Shown: positions 9,914-20,451 of the stretch, in pieces
How the letters are laid out: every line of letters begins with the position of its first letter
How positions within the stretch are numbered: the stretch's first letter is position 1
Source of the DNA: Meiothermus sp.
Lineage (GTDB): Bacteria > Deinococcota > Deinococci > Deinococcales > Thermaceae
Reading direction: 5' to 3'
Assembly: GCF_026004075.1 (NCBI RefSeq)
Contig: NZ_BPIK01000001.1
Coordinates: 594,041 to 658,040 of the forward strand
DNA length: 64,000 nucleotides
Program-made: the position numbers and the translations under genes
Notes under the pieces: generated by a model
The model's database searches: none
The model's input: the letters and a program-made list of their open reading frames with translations, nothing else
Told to the model about the DNA's origin: nothing

Positions 9914-11046
9914 GTGTTCCGGTCATCTACAGCCCCCAGTACCAGCTCTACAACTTTGGGCCCCAGCACCCCTTCAGTCCGCTGCGCCTGGAGATGCTTC
10001 TGGACTTGCTGGAACACCTGGGCCACCCGCTTCAGTTTGTCGAGCCAGCGCAGGCCACCCGCGAGGAGGTGCGCAGCGTGCACCTGGAGTCGTTTGTGCG
10101 CCGGGTCGAGGCTGCCGGAAGGGGCGAGTATTCACCGGACTTCGACCACTACGGCCTCGGAACTGCCGATACCCCCATCTTTCCCGGTATGGACGAGGCG
10201 GCCCGCTGGCTGGTAGGGGGCACGCTCACCGCGGCCCGGATGGTCTCGAGCGGGGCTGCCAGGGAAGTCTTGCAGCTTGGGGGCGGGCTGCACCATGCGC
10301 AAAAGGATCTGGCCTCGGGGTTTTGTGTCTACAACGACCTTTCGGTGGCGATTCGCCACCTGACCGAGCAGGGGCTGCGGGTGGCCTACATTGACATAGA
10401 CGTACACCACGGCGATGGGGTGCAGTGGATTCACTACGACGAGCCCCATGTGCTCACCTTCTCGATTCACGAGTCGGGGCGCTACCTCTACCCCGGCACC
10501 GGCCATACCCACGAGATCGGCAAGGCCCTGGGCACCGGACGCAAGCTGAACATACCCCTGGAGCCCTTTACCGAGGACGATTCTTACCTCGAGGTTCTGC
10601 AGATGGGCCTCGAGCCCGCCCTGCACTGGTTCCGCCCGGACGTGCTGGTGGTGCAGTGCGGCGCCGATGCTCATTTTCAGGATCCGCTGGCCGAAATTCT
10701 GCTGACCACCCAGGCCTACGCCAAAATTTTCCCCCTGCTGCGACAGTACGCCGCGGCCTTTGCGGGAGGGCGGGCGGTCTACACCCTGGGGGGCGGCTAC
10801 AGCCTGGATGCAACCAGCCGCATCTGGGCCCTGCTCTACCTCACGTTGCAAGGCCTGCCCCTGCCCGATCACCTCCCCGAACCCTGGCTTCGGCGCTGGG
10901 GAACCCAGCTTGGGCACTTCCTGACCCATACCCTCTTCGACCCCGAAGGCGCCTACCCCGAGATTCCCCGCAAAGCCGAGATCGAGCGCCGCAACCGCCA
11001 GGTAACCGAGCGGATGCTCGAGTCGGTGCGGCCATACTGGAGCTGA
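9910..11046 (+). CDS. acuC: Class I/II histone deacetylase-like protein, AcuC family
   Basis: A 378-residue arginase/deacetylase-fold zinc amidohydrolase. The motifs are GGGLHHAQKDLASGFCVYND (His pair and general base), AYIDIDVHHGDGVQ (Asp and His zinc ligands) and QCGADAH (second Asp ligand), ending with LGGGY. In Bacillus, AcuC deacetylates and so reactivates acetyl-CoA synthetase; here the substrate is inferred from family and from coupling to acuB. I chose ATG 9910, which overlaps the acuB stop, over an in-frame start 30 nt earlier inside acuB. No acetyl-CoA synthetase gene is in the window. Confidence 0.86.
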   Translation: MSVPVIYSPQYQLYNFGPQHPFSPLRLEMLLDLLEHLGHPLQFVEPAQATREEVRSVHLESFVRRVEAAGRGEYSPDFDHYGLGTADTPIFPGMDEAARWLVGGTLTAARMVSSGAAREVLQLGGGLHHAQKDLASGFCVYNDLSVAIRHLTEQGLRVAYIDIDVHHGDGVQWIHYDEPHVLTFSIHESGRYLYPGTGHTHEIGKALGTGRKLNIPLEPFTEDDSYLEVLQMGLEPALHWFRPDVLVVQCGADAHFQDPLAEILLTTQAYAKIFPLLRQYAAAFAGGRAVYTLGGGYSLDATSRIWALLYLTLQGLPLPDHLPEPWLRRWGTQLGHFLTHTLFDPEGAYPEIPRKAEIERRNRQVTERMLESVRPYWS

Positions 11047-11055
11047 TACCAGATT

Positions 11056-11111
11056 GGGTTAGGTCGCTGCCGCACCCCGACGACCCAACCCGACTAACGG
11101 GATCCCTTTTT
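11056..11111 (+). terminator. Weak terminator candidate after acuC
   Basis: A hairpin with 11-nt arms and one mismatch (11056-11066 with 11081-11091) is followed, after 14 nt, by a T6 run (11106-11111). The distance to the T-run makes it a weak candidate. Confidence 0.35.
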
Positions 11112-11271
11112 TCGCCGATCCTAGCGGGGGGAGTGCTCCAGGATTCAACAAGATTGCCTCTTAAGGTTTTTTTTCGCTGATTATCTTTTTTAATCCGCTA
11201 TGAACCTAGCCCCGCAGCCGCGGTTTGTGCAAAGATGTCTGGGAGATACTTCAGGCCAGTGAGGTGGGAGG

Positions 11272-11499
11272 ATGCATCTGCAACCGGGGCTGTACCAACA
11301 CTACAAGGGCAAGTACTACTGGGTGCACGGTTTGGCCCGCCACTCCGAAACCGAGGAGTGGTTCGTGGTATACGAAACCCGCTATGGCGTCGAGCCTGAA
11401 ACCCTGTGGGTGCGCCCGCTGGCGATGTTTTTGGAAGATGTGGAGGTAGACGGTAAGCAGGTGCCCCGCTTCTGCTATGTGGGGGAAAACGAACCTTGA
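11272..11499 (+). CDS. DUF1653-family small protein
   Basis: A 75-residue protein matching the DUF1653 pattern: a beta-rich start (PGLYQHYKGKYYWVHGLARHSET), then LVVYE-like (FVVYETRYGVEPETLWVRPLAMF) and a C-terminal FCYVGE. The function is unknown. A good Shine-Dalgarno (GGGAGG) immediately precedes the ATG. It may read into the ccmB gene 40 nt downstream, although ccmB has its own promoter-like element. Confidence 0.72.
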   Translation: MHLQPGLYQHYKGKYYWVHGLARHSETEEWFVVYETRYGVEPETLWVRPLAMFLEDVEVDGKQVPRFCYVGENEP

Positions 11500-11538
11500 C
11501 CCTTTACCTTCGGCATCTAAACCGATACCCTTACTCCC

Positions 11539-12204
11539 GTGCAGCGGATTTTTTGGCTGGCCTGGCGCGACCTGGTGCTGGAGTTTCGGGGGCGTACGGG
11601 CCTTTTGTCGGCGGTGTTTTTCCTGGCGGTGATGCTGTTTATTCTGGCCATGGCCTTTGGCCCCAACCCCCAGGATCTGCGAAAAGCGGCCCCAGGGGTG
11701 CTGTGGGTGGCCCTGGCTTTTGCGGGCAGCTTGCTGGCGGGGCGGGCTTTTGGCCTCGAGGTCGAGGACGGCACCCTGGACGATTTGCTCCTGACCCCCG
11801 GTAGCCGGGAGTGGATCTACTTCGGCAAGCTGCTGTTTCAGTTTGCCCTGCTGATGTTGGTAGGGCTGGTGTTAATGTTCCTGACGGCGGGGCTTTTCTA
11901 CCTGCCTTTGCAGCACTGGGGCTGGTTCATGGCAGCGTTGCTGCTGGGCTCGCTGGGCTATGCCGCCATCTCCACCTTTTACGCCGGTATGCTGGCCCGC
12001 CTGCGGGGGCGCGAGGTGCTTCTGCCGCTGCTGCTCTTCCCCCTGGTGATTCCGGTGGTGCTCGCTGCGGTACGCTTTACCCAGGGGCTGGCCCAGGGTG
12101 TTCCGGTGGCCGAGCTTTTGGACTGGCTGCGGTTACTTCTGGTCTTCGATGTGATTTACGTGACGGTGTGTGCGATGGTGTTTCCGTACATGCTCGAGGG
12201 CTAG
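11539..12204 (+). CDS. ccmB: Heme exporter protein B (cytochrome c maturation)
   Basis: A 221-residue membrane protein with six hydrophobic segments. The N-terminus WLAWRDLVLEFRGRTGLLSAVFF and the stretch FGLEVEDGTLDDLLLTP are typical of CcmB, the permease of the CcmAB ATPase that works with CcmC to load heme on CcmE. The ATPase gene ccmA is not adjacent: the upstream gene is a DUF1653 protein. The GTG start is preceded by TACCCT 7 nt upstream, suggesting a leaderless start for this first gene of the cluster. A 161-nt gap separates it from ccmC. Confidence 0.88.
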   Translation: MQRIFWLAWRDLVLEFRGRTGLLSAVFFLAVMLFILAMAFGPNPQDLRKAAPGVLWVALAFAGSLLAGRAFGLEVEDGTLDDLLLTPGSREWIYFGKLLFQFALLMLVGLVLMFLTAGLFYLPLQHWGWFMAALLLGSLGYAAISTFYAGMLARLRGREVLLPLLLFPLVIPVVLAAVRFTQGLAQGVPVAELLDWLRLLLVFDVIYVTVCAMVFPYMLEG

Positions 12205-12365
12205 GTTATGACCGCTATTACCGCAAGTAAAATTTGTCCGTTGCCCCACCGGGGTAATCTAGAGGACGCGACTTACGAAGGTTCATGGCCCCTTTAGATG
12301 TAACGTGGTTTACGCCAAGTTAATCTATTTCGGGCCAGAATACATACATAAAGGAGAGGACTAGG

Positions 12366-13058
12366 ATGCAGCTCGCTCGCTCCAATCAAACCAACCGCTT
12401 GGATGGCTTGACCCTCGGCCTGCTGGCTTTGGGGGGGGTGGGTGCGGTGGTGGGGCTCGTCATGGCCCTGAGCGCACCGCCCGACCAGAGCCAGGGCTTT
12501 GTGGCCCGCATTTTCCATGTGCACGTTCCCACAGCCTGGATGGCCTATCTGGCTAGCTTTGGCGCGCTAGGCTACTCGGTGGCCTATCTGGTGCGGCGCA
12601 AAGCCCACCACGACCGGGTGGCCGCCGCCGTGGTGGAGGTAGGCCTCATCTTCATGGCCCTGGCGCTGCTTACGGGCATGCTCTGGGCCCGGCCCACCTG
12701 GGGGGTGTACTGGGACTGGGAGCCCCGGCTGACCACCACCGCCATCCTGTTTGCCATCTACGTGGGGTACGTGGTGGTGCGAGGTGCCATCGAAGACCCC
12801 GAGCTCAGGGCCAAGGCCGCGGCGGGGGTGGCGATACTGGGGGCCATTAATGTGCCCATCAGCTACATGTCGGTCAAGTGGTGGCGCAGCCTGCACCAGA
12901 CCCAGTCCATTGACCTTACCACCGGAAAAATTAACGTGGACGCGGCCATCCTGATCCCCATGCTGGTCAACCTGGCGGCGTTTACCCTGCTGTTTATTGG
13001 GCTGGTGCGGCTCCGCAGCATTATTGCCGCCCGCGAGGCGGCCCGGGAGGAGGCCTGA
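12366..13058 (+). CDS. ccmC: Heme-handling protein C (cytochrome c maturation)
   Basis: A 230-residue membrane protein with six hydrophobic segments. It carries the tryptophan-rich heme-handling signature WGVYWDWEPRLT, and external histidines in FHVHVPTAW and KWWRSLHQTQ that serve as axial heme ligands in this family. CcmC passes heme to CcmE. A strong Shine-Dalgarno (AAGGAGAGGA) sits before the ATG, unlike the leaderless ccmB. The next gene, ccmD, starts right after its stop. Confidence 0.93.
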   Translation: MQLARSNQTNRLDGLTLGLLALGGVGAVVGLVMALSAPPDQSQGFVARIFHVHVPTAWMAYLASFGALGYSVAYLVRRKAHHDRVAAAVVEVGLIFMALALLTGMLWARPTWGVYWDWEPRLTTTAILFAIYVGYVVVRGAIEDPELRAKAAAGVAILGAINVPISYMSVKWWRSLHQTQSIDLTTGKINVDAAILIPMLVNLAAFTLLFIGLVRLRSIIAAREAAREEA

Positions 13059-13059
13059 G

Positions 13060-13182
13060 ATGACCGATAACCCCCTATGGAACCCGGCCAACCCCTTCGT
13101 GGTCTGGACTTTCGTAGCGGTGTATGGCCTGGTGTTTGGTTACCTGGGTTACTTGCTCTGGCGTTACCAGAGAAATCGGTAG
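13060..13182 (+). CDS. ccmD: CcmD-like small membrane protein
   Basis: A 40-residue protein beginning 1 nt after the ccmC stop (ATG 13060, TGA of ccmC at 13056-13058). It has one membrane span (FVVWTFVAVYGLVFGYLGYLLW) followed by a short basic tail (RYQRNR). Size, topology and position between ccmC and ccmE match CcmD, which helps release holo-CcmE from the CcmABC complex. Sequence alone is too short for a firm assignment; the position decides it. Confidence 0.8.
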   Translation: MTDNPLWNPANPFVVWTFVAVYGLVFGYLGYLLWRYQRNR

Positions 13183-13193
13183 GGAAGGTGTAG

Positions 13194-13625
13194 ATGAAAC
13201 CAAAATATATCGTGGGACTGGTGGTGGTGGCCGGTGCCCTGGCCTATCTCATCTTTGGAGGTCTGGGCCAGAACCTGGTCTACTTCATCACCCCCAGCGA
13301 ATACTTTCAGCAGGTAGAACGCTACCAGAACCGCGCCGTGCGCTTAGGTGGGCTGGTTAAGCCGGGTACGCTCGAGTACAACCCCCAGACCCTCGAGCTG
13401 CGCTTTGTGGTTACCGATGGGGTCAAGGAGATTCCCATCCGCTCCTCGGGCACCACCCCCCCGGCCCTCTTTGGCGAGAACCGGGGGGTGGTGGTGGAGG
13501 GCCGCTTCGAGGGCGAGACCTTTGTGAGCCAGAACCTGCTGGTCAAGCACTCCGAGACCTACCAGGCCCCCAAGGAGGGCTGGACGCCCGAGCAGGTGCG
13601 CAAGCTGATCGAGGAGACCCAGTGA
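13194..13625 (+). CDS. ccmE: Heme chaperone CcmE
   Basis: A 143-residue periplasm-facing protein with one N-terminal membrane anchor (about residues 5-24) and an OB-fold domain. The heme-binding motif is KHSETY, with His119 as the covalent heme attachment residue and Tyr123 as the axial ligand, the standard HxxxY form. It receives heme from CcmC and passes it to CcmF. It lies in the uninterrupted ccmC-I run. Confidence 0.94.
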   Translation: MKPKYIVGLVVVAGALAYLIFGGLGQNLVYFITPSEYFQQVERYQNRAVRLGGLVKPGTLEYNPQTLELRFVVTDGVKEIPIRSSGTTPPALFGENRGVVVEGRFEGETFVSQNLLVKHSETYQAPKEGWTPEQVRKLIEETQ

Positions 13626-13641
13626 TGAAGAGGAGGTTCCC

Positions 13642-15633
13642 TTGACACCGGGTCTACTGGGTGGGGTCTCCCTTGTCGCCGCCCTGATTCTTTCGGCGCT
13701 GGGCCTGGTGCTGGCGGTGCTGGCCTACAGCCTGCGGGATGGGCGCTACCTCGAGGCCGCCAAGCGCCTCTCGCTCCTCACCCTGCTGGCCGCCGCAACC
13801 AGTTTTGGGGCGCTCGAGTGGGCCATCCTTACCGACGACTTTAGCGTCTCCTACGTAGCCAACCACAGCTCGGCCAGCAACCCCCTGTGGGTCAAGCTGG
13901 TCACGCCCTGGGCGGCGCTGGAAGGTTCCATTCTGCTGTGGGCCCTGCTCCAGACCGCCTACACCTGGCTGGTGGGCCTGCGGGCCGGCCAGAGCCTGGA
14001 CGTCTGGCGGGCCCCGGTGGCGCTGGGCACGCTCTTTGCTGTGCAGGTGTTCTTCTTCGCGGTGATGGTCTTCGTGGCCCACCCCTTCGACGCCGTGCCC
14101 AACCCGCCCCCGGACGGTCTGGGCACCAACCCCCTCCTGCAAAACCACTGGATGATGGCGGTGCACCCGGTCTTGATGTACCTGGGTTTTGTGGGGCTCT
14201 CGGTGCCGTTTGCCTATGCGGTGGCGGCCATGGTGGCCCGGCGCTACCAGAGCTGGATTTTCGAGACCCGCTGGTGGACGCTGGTGGCCTGGGGCTTCCT
14301 GACCGCGGCCATCTTCACCGGCAAGTGGTGGAGCTACGAAATTCTGGGCTGGGGCGGCTACTGGGCCTGGGATCCGGTCGAGAACGCCTCCATCATCCCC
14401 TGGCTGCTGGCCACGGCCTTCCTCCACACCGCCCAGGTGCAGGAGCGCAAAGGGCTCTTCAAGGGCTGGAACTTCGCCTTCATCACCCTGGCTTTCGCGG
14501 CGACGGTCTTTGGCACCTTCCTGACCCGCTCGGGGGTGATTCAGTCGGTGCATGCCTTCGCCAGCGGGCCGGTAGGGGCCTGGTTCCTGGTGTTTTTGCT
14601 GGGGGTGATGGCGGTGGGGCTGGGGCTTCTGGCCCGGGTTTCCTCCGAAATTCGCGAGGCCGGCGAGGTGCGCTGGAAAAGCCGCGAGGGGGCTTTGCTA
14701 GCCGGGGCGCTGTTCTTCGGCACCTTTGCTTTTGTGGTGGTACTGGGTACCCTGTGGCCGCTGGTGGTGGAGGTGGTGAGCGGGGCCAAGGTCTCGGTGG
14801 GAGCCCCCTTCTTCAACCAGGTTTCGGTGCCACTAGGCATCTTCATGCTGCTTCTGATGGGCATCGGGCCGGTGCTGCCCTGGCGCAACACCCAGGCCGA
14901 GGTGGTGCGCAACCTGGCGGCCATGCTGGTGGCGCTGGGGGTGGGCACCCTGCTGGGCTTGGCGCTGGGCCTGAGCCTGGGGGTCTCGCTGGCGATTGGG
15001 CTTTTTGCCTACAACCTGACCGCCATCTGGCTGATGGTGGCCCAGGGGGTGCGGGCGCGCTCGAGGTCGCTGGGCATCCCGGCGGGGCAGGCCCTGTGGG
15101 AACTGGCAGCCAGCCACAAGCGCCGTTTTGGCTCGCACATTGTGCACTTTGGGGTGGCGCTGGCCGCCCTGACCATCGCCTTCAGCCAGACCTACCGGGT
15201 GACCGAGCAGAAGACCCTCCAGGTAGGGGAGACCTGGCAGACCCGGGGCCTGGAGATTCGCCTGCTTTCCATCGGCGCACGGGAGGAGTCCAACCGCTTT
15301 GCAGCCATTGCCCCCATCGAGGTGCGCTCCACCAGCCGCGAGGGCTGGGGGGCCGATGGGCGCTACGAGACCCGGCTCAACTTCTACCCGCAGATGGGCT
15401 CGCCGCTGGCCACACCGGTGGTCAGGTACTCGCTGTACAACGACTACTACTTTGTTTTGATGCAGTTCGACCAGGAAAAGGGCCAGTGGGCGACCATCAA
15501 GCTAATCGTTACCCCCATGGTCTGGTGGCTGTGGGTGGCTGGTTTAATCATCGTGCTGGGTACGCTCTATATCCTCTGGCCGGCAGGGGCCCGGGTAACC
15601 AGCCGGCAGGTGTCCCCGGTGGCGGGGGACTGA
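13642..15633 (+). CDS. ccmF: Heme lyase subunit CcmF
   Basis: A 663-residue membrane protein with about 14-15 spans. The WWD signature is WWSYEILGWGGYWAWDPVEN (about residues 230-250), flanked by conserved histidines (NHWMMAVHPVLMYLGF and FLHTAQ), with a large periplasmic C-terminal domain. CcmF transfers heme from CcmE to apocytochromes with CcmH and CcmI. The start is TTG at 13642, supported by GAGGAGG 7 nt upstream; no ATG is suitably placed. Confidence 0.95.
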   Translation: MTPGLLGGVSLVAALILSALGLVLAVLAYSLRDGRYLEAAKRLSLLTLLAAATSFGALEWAILTDDFSVSYVANHSSASNPLWVKLVTPWAALEGSILLWALLQTAYTWLVGLRAGQSLDVWRAPVALGTLFAVQVFFFAVMVFVAHPFDAVPNPPPDGLGTNPLLQNHWMMAVHPVLMYLGFVGLSVPFAYAVAAMVARRYQSWIFETRWWTLVAWGFLTAAIFTGKWWSYEILGWGGYWAWDPVENASIIPWLLATAFLHTAQVQERKGLFKGWNFAFITLAFAATVFGTFLTRSGVIQSVHAFASGPVGAWFLVFLLGVMAVGLGLLARVSSEIREAGEVRWKSREGALLAGALFFGTFAFVVVLGTLWPLVVEVVSGAKVSVGAPFFNQVSVPLGIFMLLLMGIGPVLPWRNTQAEVVRNLAAMLVALGVGTLLGLALGLSLGVSLAIGLFAYNLTAIWLMVAQGVRARSRSLGIPAGQALWELAASHKRRFGSHIVHFGVALAALTIAFSQTYRVTEQKTLQVGETWQTRGLEIRLLSIGAREESNRFAAIAPIEVRSTSREGWGADGRYETRLNFYPQMGSPLATPVVRYSLYNDYYFVLMQFDQEKGQWATIKLIVTPMVWWLWVAGLIIVLGTLYILWPAGARVTSRQVSPVAGD

Positions 15634-15657
15634 TATCGTTGCGAGAAGAGGAGGGCT

Positions 15658-16182
15658 GTGCTTAGATTCTGGCCTGTTTGGGTATTGCTGCTGGGGGGGT
15701 TGTTCTACTGGGGCTTGCAACGTCCCAACAAGGACGAACTGCAGTCGGTCTTGGTGGGGAAGCCTGCGCCCAGCTTTAGCCTGCCGCTTTTAGCGCCCTA
15801 CCGGGCCCAGTACGGGGCCGAGATGGGGATTCAGGAGGGCCTTGGCAAGCCGGTTTTGCTCAACATCTGGGCCAGTTGGTGCATCCCCTGCCGCACCGAG
15901 GCCCCGCTTCTGGAGCGCTTTCACCAGCAGTACAAAGACCAGGTGCTCATTCTGGGGGTTAATGTGCAGGACAGCGAGGCCGAGGCCCTGAAGTTCATCC
16001 AGCAGTATGGCCTGACCTTCCCCAGCGTGTACGACGGGCGTGGGCGCATTGGCATCGAGTACGGCTATTACGGGGTGCCCGAGACCTTCGTGATTGACCG
16101 CAAGGGCACCGTGCTGGCCCGGCATGCCGGCGAGCTGAGCGAGGCGCAGTTGCGGGGCTATATCGAGCAGGTGTTGCGATGA
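15658..16182 (+). CDS. ccmG: Thiol:disulfide oxidoreductase CcmG/DsbE
   Basis: A 174-residue membrane-anchored thioredoxin-fold protein. An N-terminal span (residues 4-20) is followed by the active site WASWCIPC (Cys75, Cys78), preceded by a family-typical VGKPAPSFSLP. It keeps the CXXCH cysteines of apocytochromes reduced. GTG start; the 3' end overlaps ccmH by 4 nt, so translation is coupled. Confidence 0.93.
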   Translation: MLRFWPVWVLLLGGLFYWGLQRPNKDELQSVLVGKPAPSFSLPLLAPYRAQYGAEMGIQEGLGKPVLLNIWASWCIPCRTEAPLLERFHQQYKDQVLILGVNVQDSEAEALKFIQQYGLTFPSVYDGRGRIGIEYGYYGVPETFVIDRKGTVLARHAGELSEAQLRGYIEQVLR

Positions 16183-16652
16183 GGCGAGCGAGTACCTGGT
16201 GGCTAGGCGGGCTTTTGCTGCTGGCCTTGGCCCTGGCCCAGCCCAGCCCCAACACCCCACCCCCGGATTTTTCGCCGGAGGTGTTCAAAATTGCCGGCCA
16301 GTTGCGCTGCCCGGTCTGCCAGGGGGAGTCGGCGGCGGAGTCCAATGCCGGCATTGCCGTGGAGATGCGGCGCATCATCGCCGAGCAACTGGCCCAGGGC
16401 AAAAGCGAGGCCGAGATACGGGCCTTTTTTGTGCAGCGCTACGGCGACTGGATTCTCTACGAGCCGCCCGTCCGCGGCCTCACCCTGTGGGTCTGGCTTT
16501 CGCCCCTCCTTGGGCTGGGCCTGCTGGGCTTCGGCCTGTGGCGCTACCTGGCCCGGGTGCGGGCTCGAGCCCTGACCACCGCCTCCGACGTCTCCGAGGA
16601 AGAAATTGCCCGCCTCGAGACCGAGCTGCAATCCCCCGAGCGACAACCATGA
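16179..16652 (+). CDS. ccmH: Cytochrome c maturation protein CcmH (CcmL type)
   Basis: A 157-residue protein with a signal peptide (LLLALALAQ), the redox motif LRCPVCQ (Cys44, Cys47) in a three-helix domain, one membrane span (about residues 104-124) and a short cytoplasmic tail. It reduces apocytochrome disulfides together with CcmG and hands the substrate to CcmF. Start and stop overlap both neighbours by 4 nt. It lacks the second, TPR half found in fused CcmH of enterobacteria; that role falls to the next gene. Confidence 0.93.
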   Translation: MRRASTWWLGGLLLLALALAQPSPNTPPPDFSPEVFKIAGQLRCPVCQGESAAESNAGIAVEMRRIIAEQLAQGKSEAEIRAFFVQRYGDWILYEPPVRGLTLWVWLSPLLGLGLLGFGLWRYLARVRARALTTASDVSEEEIARLETELQSPERQP

Positions 16653-17641
16653 TGTTTGCCTACCTGATTCTTGCTTTGTTGTTTGTGCTGGCCCTGGCCT
16701 ATGCCCTGCGGCCTTTTTTCCGCACCGCGGCTCAGCCTTTTCCCGAGAGCCCCCGGCCCGAGGAGCTGCGGGCCGAGCTCGAGGTGCTCAAATCGCTGGC
16801 CCGGGAGGCCGAAGGGGAGGAGCGCAAGCGCCTCCTGGCCCAGGCGGTGCGCCTCGAGCGCCAACTGGCCGAGCTAGGCCACGAAATCCCCACCCCGCGC
16901 CGCCTGAGCCCGCTCACGCTGGGGGCGGTGACCCTGGGTCTGGTGGCCCTGGGGGTGGGCCTGTGGGCCTACACGGTGCCGCGCCTGCCGGGCGAGACTA
17001 TTATCACCAGCCGCAACGAGGCCCGTGAACTGGGCAGCCTGCAACGCCGGGCCGAGCAAAGCGGCCAGGCTGCCGACTGGCTGGCCTACGCCAACAAAGC
17101 CTACGAGCTGCAGGACTTCGAGCGGGCCGTGCAGGGCTACCTCAAGGTGATCGAGCTCGAGCCCCGCAACGCCAATGCCGTGCGCCGGATTGGCATCCTG
17201 CTCTTCATGAGCGGTCGGCCCGAGGAGGGAGCCCAGGCCCTCGAGCTCGCGGTGCGGGCCGAGCCCAACGTGCCCGAGGGCTGGCTGTTTCTGGGGAACG
17301 CCTACTTTCAACTGGGCCGGCCTGCCGAGGCCATCGTGGCCTGGGAGGGCTACCTGAAGGCCGGCGGCGAGGCCCGGGCGCAGGTGCAGAACCTGATTCA
17401 AACCGCTAAAAACCAGCTCAACGCCACCTCCCAGGGCCAGCAGGTCTACCTGGCCCGCTGCGCGGCCTGCCACGGGGCCCAGGCCCAGGGTGGTTCGGGC
17501 CCACGTTTGCAGGGCAACCCCATCAGCAAGGTGCCGGAGGCGGTGCGGGAGATTGTCCTCAAGGGCCGGGGCCAGATGCCGGCGGTGGCCCTGACCGACG
17601 CCGAGATGCAGGCTCTGTTGCAGTACCTGGGGGGGTTGTAG
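16649..17641 (+). CDS. ccmI: CcmI-like TPR protein fused to a C-terminal cytochrome c domain
   Basis: A 330-residue protein starting at ATG 16649 inside the ccmH stop (ATGA overlap). It has two membrane spans (about residues 2-18 and 90-108) around a coiled-coil-like charged segment, the usual CcmI N-terminus. Periplasmic TPR repeats follow (about 125-240; AWFL-type motifs such as EGWLFLGNAYFQLGRPAEAI). Unusually, a small class I cytochrome c domain closes the chain: heme motif RCAACH (Cys271, Cys274, His275) and a plausible Met ligand in GRGQMPA. CcmI normally only presents apocytochrome C-termini to the lyase; here it would itself be a client of the pathway. The reading frame runs without a break from TPR to heme motif. 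Confidence 0.85.
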   Translation: MMFAYLILALLFVLALAYALRPFFRTAAQPFPESPRPEELRAELEVLKSLAREAEGEERKRLLAQAVRLERQLAELGHEIPTPRRLSPLTLGAVTLGLVALGVGLWAYTVPRLPGETIITSRNEARELGSLQRRAEQSGQAADWLAYANKAYELQDFERAVQGYLKVIELEPRNANAVRRIGILLFMSGRPEEGAQALELAVRAEPNVPEGWLFLGNAYFQLGRPAEAIVAWEGYLKAGGEARAQVQNLIQTAKNQLNATSQGQQVYLARCAACHGAQAQGGSGPRLQGNPISKVPEAVREIVLKGRGQMPAVALTDAEMQALLQYLGGL

Positions 17642-17648
17642 AGGGTCT

Positions 17649-19953
<2,305 letters not shown>

Positions 19954-20052
19954 GGTCTAGGCAGGGGGGCCAGCCTTGTGCTAGACTTGTGAGCGGTTTG
20001 CCTCGAGGCTGCCCTTGCGCCGCAGCCCCCAACCGGCAATTTTTGGAGAACT

Positions 20053-20346
20053 ATGGCACAGAAAAAGACAGCACGTAATCCCTCGGCCATGAAACGCCAC
20101 CGGCAGTCGCTGAAGCGCCGGGCCCGCAACAAGTCCAAGATGTCGGCCATCAAGACCGTCAGCAAGAAAGCGGTGATCCTGGCTAAAGAAGGCAACACCG
20201 ACGAGGCGGTGCGGGTCATGCGCTATGCCGAAAGCCTGATTGACAAGGCCGCCAAGGGCTCGACCCTGCACAAGAACGCGGCCAGCCGGCGTAAGTCCCG
20301 CCTGATGGGCAAAGTAAACCAGCTTTTGAGCGGAGCTAAAGCCTAG
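20053..20346 (+). CDS. rpsT: 30S ribosomal protein S20
   Basis: A 97-residue, lysine- and arginine-rich all-helical protein that binds 16S rRNA. It shows the S20 pattern: [31 protein letters not shown], and the C-terminal [22 protein letters not shown] Shine-Dalgarno (TTGGAGAA) precedes the ATG. It forms a two-gene ribosomal operon with thx, ended by a strong terminator. Confidence 0.97.
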   Translation: MAQKKTARNPSAMKRHRQSLKRRARNKSKMSAIKTVSKKAVILAKEGNTDEAVRVMRYAESLIDKAAKGSTLHKNAASRRKSRLMGKVNQLLSGAKA

Positions 20347-20355
20347 GAGCATAGC

Positions 20356-20436
20356 ATGGGCAAAGGTGACCGTCGTACCCGTCGTGGCAAAATTTTCCGG
20401 GGTTCTTACGGCAAGTACCGTCCCCGCAAGAAGTAA
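20356..20436 (+). CDS. 30S ribosomal protein Thx (bS31)
   Basis: A 26-residue peptide, MGKGDRRTRRGKIFRGSYGK followed by YRPRKK, starting 9 nt after the S20 stop. It matches Thx, the short basic protein bound in the head of the Thermus 30S subunit. Its presence is one of the clearest taxonomic signs in the window. It is easily missed because of its length. Confidence 0.93.
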   Translation: MGKGDRRTRRGKIFRGSYGKYRPRKK

Positions 20437-20451
20437 CCCTTAACCTAGAGC

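Noticed and set aside
11098..11105. GGGATCCC before T6 as a terminator stem
   Set aside because: The palindrome has no loop and cannot fold as a hairpin by itself.
13654..14553. Minus-strand open frame of 299 codons within ccmF
   Set aside because: Low-complexity His/Gly/Gln translation, no ribosome site, opposite a well-supported CcmF.
16199..16648. Upstream extension of the CcmI-cytochrome frame
   Set aside because: Lies wholly inside ccmH in another frame; ATG 16649 overlapping the ccmH stop is a far better start.
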